Of a DNA stretch of 18,129 nt, positions 1-6,297 are shown one piece after another. The position numbers were made by a program, and so were the translations under genes. The notes below the pieces were generated by a model. The model had not been told where the DNA came from, ran no database searches, and saw only the letters and a program-made list of their open reading frames with translations. The stretch comes from Ekhidna sp. (GTDB lineage: Bacteria; Bacteroidota; Bacteroidia; Cytophagales; Cyclobacteriaceae). The stretch's first letter is position 1, and each line of letters starts with the position of its first letter. Location: contig JAPPDO010000115.1 in NCBI GenBank assembly GCA_028821635.1, forward strand, positions 1 to 18,129. Reading direction: 5' to 3'.

Positions 1-197
1 TCATCTTTCCCAACCCTTCGGGCCGCTACTTGGAGGTGCGGTCTCCCGTCGGAGGTACATTCCAACTACTAAGCCTCAGCGGAAAACCCTTACTGAAAGG
101 TACTACTAATATGAGAGTGGACATCACCTCCCTGCGAGGCGGCCTGTATTTGGTACAGTTACCGGACGGGCGTTTGTTGAAGTTTGTGAGGGAGTAG
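1..197 (+). CDS. C-terminal end of a T9SS-secreted protein (type A sorting domain), partial
   Basis: This is the last 64 codons of a gene that begins left of the window. The reading frame starts at base 3 and stops with TAG at 195-197. The translation opens with IFPNPSGRYLEV, then gives FQLLSLSGKPLL, ITSLRGGLYLVQL and a basic end, LLKFVRE. That is the usual layout of the Por secretion-system (type IX) C-terminal sorting domain: a PNP motif, a 'D/S..GK' strand, a 'L..G.Y' strand and a final Lys/Arg-containing strand. Such domains direct a protein through the outer membrane and are then removed or used for attachment. The identity of the passenger is not visible. The piece is richer in G+C (about 53% over bases 1-180 by hand count) than the A/T-rich genes that follow. 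Confidence 0.85.
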   Translation, partial: IFPNPSGRYLEVRSPVGGTFQLLSLSGKPLLKGTTNMRVDITSLRGGLYLVQLPDGRLLKFVRE

Positions 198-213
198 GGG
201 AGACCAATGAAGA

Positions 214-248
214 AACCCTTGCAGCTCTCTGAGACACCTGCAAGGGTT
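214..248. terminator. Hairpin between convergent genes, probable bidirectional terminator
   Basis: An 11-bp perfect stem, AACCCTTGCAG (214-224) with CTGCAAGGGTT (238-248), encloses a 13-nt loop. It lies between the stop of the T9SS protein (+) and the end of the aromatic operon (-). Neither side has a long T tract: the minus side continues TTTCTTCATT and the plus side ATTACATAT. A terminator role is therefore inferred from position and stem strength. The rest of 198-388 shows no gene I can support. Confidence 0.55.
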
Positions 249-388
249 ATTACATATCCTGCTTCAAAAGAGGAGAGGTATGATGTCTCGGGGCTAGGTG
301 AAGGTATTTTCTTTATCATCATTGAAGTGAATGACAGGCGGAAATACACCGGAAAGATCGTAATAAAAAGCCAAATCGTTAGGAGCAG

Positions 389-1477
389 CTACTTCTGTTC
401 AAGGTCTGCCCGATTCATTACCTCGTTTTGATGGTCAATGGATTCCTGGTGAATCGCATTAAGATACCTGACCATAAATCGCTCAGAAAGTCCTTGAAGA
501 TTTCCTTTCATTGATGCTTTCTCAATGATCTCCTCCCACCTGTTCGTTTGGAGAATAGTCACACCTTTTTCTTTTTTCACTTCTCCAATATCCTCTGCAA
601 TCTTCATCCGCTTACCCAATAAATCAAGCAGTTCATCATCAACCATGTCTATCTGTCTTCTCAATCGGTTCAATTTTTCATTCAATTCTGCATCCGGTAC
701 ACTTGGCCTGCGAATAGTCAAATGATTTAGCATATCTCCTAACGCTTCAGGTGTCACCTGCTGCTTTCTGTCGCTCCACGCATTATCCGGATCAATGTGC
801 GATTCGATCATCAACCCTTCATAGTTCATGTCTAAGGCCTGTTGAGAGATGGATTTTATTAATTCTCTGTTTCCTGCAATATGACTGGGATCACACAGCA
901 TCGGGATGTCAGGGAATCTCAACTTCATTTCTACGGCTAACTGCCATTTGGGCTCATTTCGATAAATGCTGCTTCCATATTGCGCAAAGCCGCGATGTAT
1001 CATTCCCAGCTTGGTAATTCCTGCTTTATTTAAACGCTCTAAAGCCCCCGTCCATAATTCTATGTCCGGATTTATGGGATTCTTTACAAATACGGTAGCA
1101 TCCGTTCCTTTCAGCGCATTGGCAACTTCCTGAACAGAGAAAGGATTTACGGTTGTTCTTGCCCCGATCCAAAGTATATCAATCTTTGCTTTTAGTGCCT
1201 CAAACACATGATTGAAATTGGCCACCTCCACAGAGGTAAGCAGGCCTGTTTCTTCTTTGGCTTTCTTCATCCACTTTAACCCTTCGGAACCTACGCCTTC
1301 AAAACTATCAGGACGTGTTCTGGGCTTCCAGATTCCTGACCTAAGAATATCAACCTTTCCGGTTGCCGCTACTCTTCTGCAGGTTTCGAGTGTCTGTTTT
1401 TCCGTTTCAGCACTGCATGGGCCGGAGACGATTACCGGTCGTTTGCTTTTAAATAATTTAATTGGTTGCGTGTTCAT
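389..1477 (-). CDS. Bifunctional 3-deoxy-7-phosphoheptulonate synthase / chorismate mutase (type II)
   Basis: This cytoplasmic enzyme catalyses the first step of the shikimate pathway (phosphoenolpyruvate + erythrose 4-phosphate to DAHP) and, through a fused C-terminal domain, converts chorismate to prephenate. The DAHP synthase domain covers about residues 1-255 and shows GPCSAE (19-24, with the metal-binding Cys), IWKPRTRPDSF, CDPSHIAG and MIESH followed by an Asp-rich segment. It belongs to the short, type I-beta-like class. The AroQ-type chorismate mutase helices span about 264-350, with the expected Arg, Arg, Lys and Gln positions in LRRQID, GKRMKIA, VKKEKG and HQESI. The total of 362 residues fits this fusion, which is known in Bacteroidota, where the mutase also serves as a regulatory domain. 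The start is one base after the aminotransferase stop (TAA-A-ATG), so it is the last gene of the operon. No prephenate dehydrogenase (tyrA) follows; the next gene is convergent. Confidence 0.95.
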   Translation of the reverse strand: MNTQPIKLFKSKRPVIVSGPCSAETEKQTLETCRRVAATGKVDILRSGIWKPRTRPDSFEGVGSEGLKWMKKAKEETGLLTSVEVANFNHVFEALKAKIDILWIGARTTVNPFSVQEVANALKGTDATVFVKNPINPDIELWTGALERLNKAGITKLGMIHRGFAQYGSSIYRNEPKWQLAVEMKLRFPDIPMLCDPSHIAGNRELIKSISQQALDMNYEGLMIESHIDPDNAWSDRKQQVTPEALGDMLNHLTIRRPSVPDAELNEKLNRLRRQIDMVDDELLDLLGKRMKIAEDIGEVKKEKGVTILQTNRWEEIIEKASMKGNLQGLSERFMVRYLNAIHQESIDHQNEVMNRADLEQK

Positions 1478-1478
1478 T

Positions 1479-2636
1479 TTATTTTTTAATTCTATTTAAA
1501 ACTTCATTCCAAACAGGTAAGTCGCTGCAAAGCGAAAACCTGACATATTTATTTCCTTCCGAACCAAAAACACTGCCCGGAGGCACAAAAATTTTGTAAT
1601 TCTTCAAAAGTTGATCGGCAAAAACTTTTCCACTCAACGCATGTTCGGGTATTTCTGCCCAAACGAACATCCCTACCTGGTTTTTATCGAAAGTACATCC
1701 TAGCGAGCGAGCGGCTTCAAAGACTTTTTCTCTACGCTCAGTATACACGGCATTTAGCTTAACAAACCAGTCCTCACCCATTTCTAATGCTTTTATGGCG
1801 GCTCTCATCACCGGCTTGAACTGGCCGGAATCCATGTTACTTTTAAAAGTAAGAACGGCTTGGATCAATTCAGTATTTCCACCGATCATGCCGACTCGCC
1901 ATCCCGCCATATTATGAGACTTCGACAGGCTATTAAGTTCCAATATCAGATCATCTGGCCGTCGGTTTTTTAAAATACTGTTTCTCTTTTTTGTTAAGAT
2001 AAATCCATAAGGATTATCATTGATTACAATGATTCGGTGCTTTCTCGAAAAATCAAGCAGTTGCTCAAATAGTGTCTCGCTTGCATCTGTGCCCGTAGGC
2101 ATATTCGGGTAATTAACCCACATTAATTTGACTCGGGAAATGTCTTGTGTTTTTAAATCATCAAAATCCGGCAGATAATCCGTTGACTTATTTAGTCTGT
2201 AGTGTCTGACGATAGCCCCTGCCAATTTTGAGGCAGAAGCATAAGACGGGTATCCCGGGTTAGGCACCATCACCTCATCTCCTTCGTTCAGCAGAGCCAT
2301 ACAGGAATGCATGATGCCCTCTTTAGAGCCAATCAAAGGGAGAATTTCCTTCTCGGAATCCAATGAAACGTTGAAGTAATGTTCATACCAATCCGAAAAT
2401 GCTGACCTCAATTCAGGCAGACCTTTGTAAGACTGATACTGATGATAGCCGTTTTCAGAAATACTGGAGAAAAGTGCCTCTTCCACCGGCTTTGGTGGTT
2501 TCAAATCAGGACTTCCGATCCCAAGATTTAATACATTTTGACCTTCCCTCCTCAGTTGGTCTATTTGACGAAGTTTTTGAGAAAAATAATATTCACCTAT
2601 CCCGTCCAATCGTTTAGCAATTAATGGATCAGCCAT
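1479..2636 (-). CDS. Class I/II PLP aminotransferase, probable aromatic amino acid / prephenate aminotransferase
   Basis: This is a fold-type I, PLP-dependent aminotransferase of 385 residues, probably transaminating phenylpyruvate, hydroxyphenylpyruvate or prephenate. Visible family motifs are LGIGSPDLKPP near the N-terminus, YQSYKGLPELR, VPNPGYPSY, WVNYPNMPTG, INDNPYGF (the Asp that contacts the PLP ring nitrogen) and SLSKSHNMAGWRVGM, whose Lys (about residue 239) should form the Schiff base. RFSL near the C-terminus holds the carboxylate-binding Arg. I chose ATG at 2636 (MADPLIAKRL) over an upstream GTG at 2645. The ATG overlaps the end of pheA by 8 bp, which points to coupled translation. 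Substrate preference cannot be read from the sequence. The aromatic role comes from its position between pheA and DAHP synthase. Plain aspartate aminotransferase activity is an alternative. Confidence 0.9.
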   Translation of the reverse strand: MADPLIAKRLDGIGEYYFSQKLRQIDQLRREGQNVLNLGIGSPDLKPPKPVEEALFSSISENGYHQYQSYKGLPELRSAFSDWYEHYFNVSLDSEKEILPLIGSKEGIMHSCMALLNEGDEVMVPNPGYPSYASASKLAGAIVRHYRLNKSTDYLPDFDDLKTQDISRVKLMWVNYPNMPTGTDASETLFEQLLDFSRKHRIIVINDNPYGFILTKKRNSILKNRRPDDLILELNSLSKSHNMAGWRVGMIGGNTELIQAVLTFKSNMDSGQFKPVMRAAIKALEMGEDWFVKLNAVYTERREKVFEAARSLGCTFDKNQVGMFVWAEIPEHALSGKVFADQLLKNYKIFVPPGSVFGSEGNKYVRFSLCSDLPVWNEVLNRIKK

Positions 2637-3462
2637 AAGTTTCACCTTTTTTATAAATACCTAAAATTTCAAATGTGAGTGTCATACGGTTCATGATGTG
2701 TTCCAAGTCTCTCAACTGTCCCAATTCATCAATTTTCAGGTCCGCATAGAATCCATACAAGGAATTCTTGGATGGCACAGGGTGAGATTGAAGTTTTCCA
2801 AGGTTGATGCCTAACCCGCTGATGATGGTGAGTGCATGCGCTAAAGATCCCGGATCATGTTTGGTTTGAAAATACACTGAGACTTTGTTGGGGGTTTCAA
2901 TTTTTGGCCCTCCTGATCTCTGGATAACTAAAAATCGGGTATAGTTAAGGTTGTGGTCTTCAATTCCACTTCTGACAATCTTTAAATTGTATTCTTTCGC
3001 AGCCCACTCGCTCGCAATAGCTGCTGCATTTGAAAGTTGTTGGTCTGCAATCATCTTGGCACTCCCTGCTGTATCAAAGGCTTCAACTACCTTTACTTTC
3101 GGGAACTGATCAAAATAGTTTCCACATTGACGGATGGCCATCTGATGGGAGTGAATCTCTTCAATCTGGCTTTCATTCACCCCTCGAAGTACCATCAGAT
3201 TCATCCTCACCCTCAACCCAACTTCGCCAGTAATTTCCAACTCTTTTTTTCTAAGCAGCGTATAATTTTGAAGTATACAGCCGGCCAGAGAATTTTCAAT
3301 GGCCATTACGCCATAGTCCACCCTTCCTGAGGTAATGAGTTCGACCAGACCTGAAAATGTCTCGCATTCCTCTAGCACTATTGCCTCACCGAAATAGTGA
3401 TTTGCGGCTTCATGGTGGAAACTTCCTTTCAGACCTTGTATAGCAATCTTCTTCATCATCAT
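2629..3462 (-). CDS. pheA: Prephenate dehydratase with C-terminal ACT domain
   Basis: It converts prephenate to phenylpyruvate, the committed step to phenylalanine. At 277 residues it is the monofunctional form, without the chorismate mutase domain of E. coli PheA; here that activity sits on the DAHP synthase. The N-terminal domain opens with IAIQGLKGSFHHEAA and has IENSLAG (about 55-61) and the catalytic motif TRF (175-177) in NYTRFLVI. The ACT domain, about 192-270, contains DPGSLAHAL (counterpart of the GALV motif) and LQSHPVPSKNSLYGF (counterpart of ESRP), consistent with feedback control by phenylalanine. The gene opens with three consecutive ATG codons (3462, 3459, 3456), so the exact start is ambiguous. 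It is the first structural gene of the operon, and its start lies 3 nt beyond the U tract of the attenuator terminator. Confidence 0.95.
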   Translation of the reverse strand: MMMKKIAIQGLKGSFHHEAANHYFGEAIVLEECETFSGLVELITSGRVDYGVMAIENSLAGCILQNYTLLRKKELEITGEVGLRVRMNLMVLRGVNESQIEEIHSHQMAIRQCGNYFDQFPKVKVVEAFDTAGSAKMIADQQLSNAAAIASEWAAKEYNLKIVRSGIEDHNLNYTRFLVIQRSGGPKIETPNKVSVYFQTKHDPGSLAHALTIISGLGINLGKLQSHPVPSKNSLYGFYADLKIDELGQLRDLEHIMNRMTLTFEILGIYKKGETYG

Positions 3463-3467
3463 ATAAA

Positions 3468-3495
3468 AAAAGACCTCCTTTTGGGGAGGTCTTTT
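3468..3495 (-). terminator. Intrinsic terminator of the aromatic-operon attenuator
   Basis: Read on the minus strand, AAAAGACCTCC (3495-3485) pairs perfectly with GGAGGTCTTTT (3478-3468) across a 6-nt loop (CCAAAA). A run of seven T (3471-3465) overlaps and follows the stem. This is a textbook intrinsic terminator, but it stands immediately upstream of pheA and points into it. Its sensible role is conditional termination of the operon. The 3' arm contains GGAGG, 11 nt before the first pheA ATG, so the same hairpin would also hide a Shine-Dalgarno-like sequence. Confidence 0.85.
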
Positions 3496-3532
3496 GCTTA
3501 TTTTTTCTTAGTTCACATATTATGACCACCCC
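3483..3532 (-). promoter_or_regulatory. Antiterminator pairing of the attenuator
   Basis: On the minus strand GGGGTGGTC (3532-3524), within the last codons of the leader peptide, can pair with GACCTCCCC (3491-3483), the 5' arm of the terminator plus two loop bases. Eight of nine positions pair, with one T-T mismatch. The two structures exclude each other. A ribosome finishing at the leader stop (3522-3520) would cover GGGGTGGTC and let the terminator form. One stalled upstream in the Tyr/Phe run would leave it free to form the antiterminator. This is inferred from base pairing. Confidence 0.75.
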
Positions 3533-3574
3533 GTTTTATTCTTTAGATAAAAAAAGTAGAAACTGTAATATGTG
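3514..3574 (-). promoter_or_regulatory. Upstream 1:2 pairing (protector stem) of the attenuator
   Basis: On the minus strand CACATATTA (3574-3566, leader codons 5-8) is perfectly complementary to TAATATGTG (3522-3514, starting at the leader stop codon). The 9-bp stem encloses the antiterminator segment GGGGTGGTC in its loop. A ribosome stalled at the first Tyr codons would disrupt it. This resembles the 1:2 stem of classical amino acid attenuators and would be expected to favour termination when the leader is not translated. Confidence 0.6.
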
Positions 3575-3588
3575 TGGTTATTCTCCAT
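3520..3588 (-). CDS. Aromatic-rich leader peptide of the pheA operon attenuator
   Basis: This is a 22-codon ORF, ATG at 3588 and TAA at 3520, upstream of pheA. It begins MENNHT, continues with the run YYSFYFFY (residues 7-14) and ends LKNKTGWS. Eight of the 22 residues are aromatic: four Tyr, three Phe and one Trp, with seven Tyr/Phe packed into eight codons. Such a run in a short ORF just before an intrinsic terminator and an aromatic biosynthesis operon is the signature of a leader peptide that senses charged tRNA-Tyr and tRNA-Phe. The Trp codon lies in the antiterminator segment and may be there for RNA pairing rather than sensing. No strong Shine-Dalgarno site precedes the ATG (GAAAATAATG), which is normal for Bacteroidota. 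Confidence 0.85.
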   Translation of the reverse strand: MENNHTYYSFYFFYLKNKTGWS

Positions 3589-3625
3589 TATTTTCAGCAA
3601 ATGAAATTCATTTTATTTAACTATC

Positions 3626-3633
3626 CAAATTTT
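3626..3633 (-). promoter_or_regulatory. Possible -7 box of the aromatic operon promoter
   Basis: On the minus strand AAAATTTG matches the Bacteroidota -7 consensus TAnnTTTG except for its first base. Transcription would start near 3618, about 30 nt before the leader-peptide ATG, giving an attenuator leader of roughly 155 nt. No convincing TTG at -33 is visible, so the assignment is weak. Confidence 0.35.
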
Positions 3634-3683
3634 AATTTAAAGGCACTTTAATATCCCATTTCACAATTAGACGCACCACTCCT

Positions 3684-3802
3684 TTACGACTACATCACTA
3701 AAGCTGGCGTAAGGGGAACCCGTTTTATAGCTTATGCTTCTGAGTTCAACAGTTGAGTCTTTATTAAGCCGTGCGTGCAAAGCTCTCATTATGTATCAGG
3801 TT
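3684..3802 (-). repeat. Solo relic of the 5' end of an IS5-like element, inverted relative to the copy at 15426-15545
   Basis: Read on the minus strand from 3802, this stretch aligns along its length, with substitutions and small gaps, to the plus strand from 15426. Shared blocks include AACCTGAT, GAG[A/C]-type GAGnCTTTG, CATAAGCTA and a perfect 19-nt word, TACGCCAGCTTTAGTGATG (3711-3693 and 15523-15541). In the other copy the final ATG of that word starts an IS5-type transposase frame. Here it is followed at once by TAG, and no transposase remains. The relic begins 1-2 bases after the stop of the DUF4302 gene and ends shortly before the presumed promoter of the aromatic operon. Confidence 0.7.
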
Positions 3803-3803
3803 A

Positions 3804-5237
3804 TCATGGGAGAATATGGTAAAAGCCCATCCGAATAGCCGGATTACTGACACTCGTGAGTGTGTAAATCTGATTCGTAAATCGTGTCACCGAACCGAGA
3901 TTTTCTACATAAAAACCTTCCGGATCGGTTAATAAATTCAAAAATGGCTGGCCTGACGGATCAATAGGTGCTCCATTAACAAGTCCCTTATTAATAAAAA
4001 TCAGTCGATTTCTGTCAGCGTCGACGTTGTATTCAAGTTGCTGTAAAAGTGAAGAATTCCCTGTGGCCCCTTGAAAAATGAATAAGAATTCTTTAAGGGT
4101 CACACCACTATCAAATCTAAAAAAGGTATACAATCTGAAATCCCTTCCATAATCAGCATGTACTGTATTGAATGCAGGGGTGGTGAGGTCGCCTATATCA
4201 GGATCTCTATAAATAAATAACAAATTAAAAGTCTGTGCCGGATCAATAAGATCTAAATAATCCTTCGTAAGAATGAAAGGCTTGTCCCTTGACCCAATCG
4301 AAATCCTACTATCAGATTCTCCATTTATCTCCACACTATTGAAGAAGCCTGTAGGCTGATCATATTGTAAAATAACATCTCTGAATAACTCGTTTTCACC
4401 CAGTCTCAATGAATCAAGCCTAATCCTGTTTCCTGATAGATAGTCCATCCCTGCCACATACTCATCTTCAAAATAAGATGTATCACTCTCCTCAATAAGC
4501 CTCCTCATGGTCAATGTTCGAAGTCTCGTGTTATAATCAACACTTGCAGTAAGTTGTTCTCCCCCGCTTCCGGGGTCGTAAACTAACGCTTGATATACAG
4601 ATTTTTGAGTACTTTCTCCAATATCATTAATTGGGTCTGTTGACAGCGAATTTTCGGATTCGCTTCCTGCCCGTACAAATCTGACAATGTATTGAGTATT
4701 ATTATCAGGCTGCGTCCGGTTCGCACGGAATGCTAGAGTATCTCCATTATCTGATTTTCCAAAATACAAGAACTCAAAGTCTCCTTTCAATCCCGATCCA
4801 CCATTTCCTCGACCCGGAATGGGTGAGAAATTGGAATCAGAAAGCCGGTGTATAAGCCCTTCGGTAGTGAAAGACAGCTTGGTCGTGGAACCCTGCACAA
4901 TCTCATACTCGGAAACCGAACGTCTTCCGGCATCGTCGCCAAATAGGTTACTATCAAAATTAGTCTGTGTTTCTACCGTGCCGTCCTCTTCAAATTTGAA
5001 TAAAAATCGAAAATAACCGGTTTCTTCTGCGGGACGATAACTGGCAACCCACCCAAACTCACTCTCCAGTAAGGTATTTCTTAGCACACTAATCTCGGCT
5101 TGTACTCTCTCTTCGGCACTTTTATCAAACAGCGGTTGGGTTGTCTCATCATCACTACAAGAGGTCACTATTAAAACAAGTCCAAACATGAATGCTAAGT
5201 ACTTTTGCGATAGGTAATGTTGTATTATTTTTTTCAT
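3804..5237 (-). CDS. DUF4302 domain-containing lipoprotein
   Basis: This 477-residue lipoprotein is the last gene of the SusCD locus. The signal peptide ends in a lipobox, IVTSC, with Cys at about residue 27. The acidic SDDE follows directly, like the lipoprotein export signal that sends Bacteroidota lipoproteins to the cell surface. The mature N-terminus (SAEERVQAEISVLRNTL.., then FGWVASYRP and YFRFLFKFEEDGTVE) resembles the DUF4302 family, found next to SusC/SusD and metallohydrolase genes. No catalytic motif is visible. A substrate-binding or surface-accessory role is inferred from context only. It follows the metallohydrolase gene by about 40 bp in the same orientation. Its stop codon abuts the IS relic, so no downstream partner is left in the operon. 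Confidence 0.8.
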   Translation of the reverse strand: MKKIIQHYLSQKYLAFMFGLVLIVTSCSDDETTQPLFDKSAEERVQAEISVLRNTLLESEFGWVASYRPAEETGYFRFLFKFEEDGTVETQTNFDSNLFGDDAGRRSVSEYEIVQGSTTKLSFTTEGLIHRLSDSNFSPIPGRGNGGSGLKGDFEFLYFGKSDNGDTLAFRANRTQPDNNTQYIVRFVRAGSESENSLSTDPINDIGESTQKSVYQALVYDPGSGGEQLTASVDYNTRLRTLTMRRLIEESDTSYFEDEYVAGMDYLSGNRIRLDSLRLGENELFRDVILQYDQPTGFFNSVEINGESDSRISIGSRDKPFILTKDYLDLIDPAQTFNLLFIYRDPDIGDLTTPAFNTVHADYGRDFRLYTFFRFDSGVTLKEFLFIFQGATGNSSLLQQLEYNVDADRNRLIFINKGLVNGAPIDPSGQPFLNLLTDPEGFYVENLGSVTRFTNQIYTLTSVSNPAIRMGFYHILP

Positions 5238-5278
5238 TTTATACGATTGTTACATTATTGTTCATGAATTCATTTATA

Positions 5279-6238
5279 TCATCTTCTTATAGCACGTTGT
5301 GTTGCATTGTAAATAGAATCCTGGAGTACGTAAATATCTAATCCATACTCATCTCTGTAATAACTGAAAACAAGTTGTTCCTTTGCTTTAAGGTCTTCCT
5401 CTGCTCGTGTGAATCTGTTCCTTTCCTCCGGAACCTCTCTAATTTGAGGTCTTCCCTCTATTATTACAGGTATTCCATTCATCGTAACTACTTCGGTGTC
5501 CCTTGCAGTGATGTCAATCAGCTCATTCCATTGTTCTCTGTTGGTAGTCAGCATGTAGGCCACCATTTCAGCAAAGTCTTCATTTTCATTGCTTCTTGCA
5601 TAAGCAGAGATAAAACCTTCTTCTTGCGAACCCCGATCTGATTCGTTAAACCACTGCGCAGTATAGCCTTCAGGGGTAATTTCCCCCCATACCTCCTCGT
5701 TAAACGGTCTGGACTGTTCAAGTATGTGTGCATACTCATGGTGAACGGTTTGCATGAACCGATTCACTTGAATTGAGTCACTTTTATCTATTAAATTTAC
5801 TTCAAACAGAGTGATTCGTTTTCCTGCCTCTGCAAGCCCTAGCGTGATGGTTCCTGCCGGATTAAGATTTCTTCCGCCTACTAATACCAGTTGCGAAGGT
5901 TTAAGTTCTTGCACGAAAGGCTTTCCGGCCACTCTATTATAAGGTTCTATCCATAGTGCTTTGACAAACTCAAGCACAGACTGTACGCTGTCCTTGTGCG
6001 GAGGATATAAATAACGGCTTTGATCTACCAGCGACTCTTGCCAACTGTACACTACTTCAATGTTAAAAGAATCTACATAATTCTCTTGTATCCATAGATC
6101 CAACGCATCATCAGAGGCCGGAGGTGGATTCAGGTTACTTCCCGGTGTCAATCCGGGTTCTTCATCACACCCTGCAAGCAATATGATAATCATTATTCCT
6201 GAGAAGAGTATGCGAATATATTTTTTTGTGTTATTCAT
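5279..6238 (-). CDS. Substrate import-associated zinc metallohydrolase lipoprotein (HExxH)
   Basis: This is a putative zinc-dependent hydrolase anchored as a lipoprotein, about 319 residues from the chosen ATG at 6238. An ATG at 6277 would add 13 residues ahead of the signal peptide and is less likely. The signal peptide reads FSGIMIIILLAGC with Cys at about residue 24, followed by acidic DEE, a likely surface-export signal. The zinc motif is HHEYAH (166-171), that is HExxH at 167-171. ENEDFAEM near 218-225 could provide a third, acidic ligand. This agrees with the family of putative zinc-binding metallopeptidase lipoproteins encoded beside SusC/SusD and DUF4302 genes. A peptidase acting on proteins or peptides at the cell surface is the natural guess, but the substrate is unknown. 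Confidence 0.85.
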   Translation of the reverse strand: MNNTKKYIRILFSGIMIIILLAGCDEEPGLTPGSNLNPPPASDDALDLWIQENYVDSFNIEVVYSWQESLVDQSRYLYPPHKDSVQSVLEFVKALWIEPYNRVAGKPFVQELKPSQLVLVGGRNLNPAGTITLGLAEAGKRITLFEVNLIDKSDSIQVNRFMQTVHHEYAHILEQSRPFNEEVWGEITPEGYTAQWFNESDRGSQEEGFISAYARSNENEDFAEMVAYMLTTNREQWNELIDITARDTEVVTMNGIPVIIEGRPQIREVPEERNRFTRAEEDLKAKEQLVFSYYRDEYGLDIYVLQDSIYNATQRAIRR

Positions 6239-6297
6239 TATATTGTGAATTTTAGATTTGTTACAATTTAATATCATTTTTATTTCTCAATACTATT

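Noticed and set aside
207..431. A 74-codon plus-strand frame after the T9SS protein
   Set aside because: It spans the terminator-like hairpin and the 3' end of the DAHP synthase gene, and its sequence resembles no protein I know; treated as chance.
3670..3720. Hairpin-prone bases next to the solo repeat, considered as an integron attC or a REP-type site
   Set aside because: No attC core sites (GTTRRRY/RYYYAAC pair) are in place, and the homology to the transposase lead-in at 15426 explains the sequence better.
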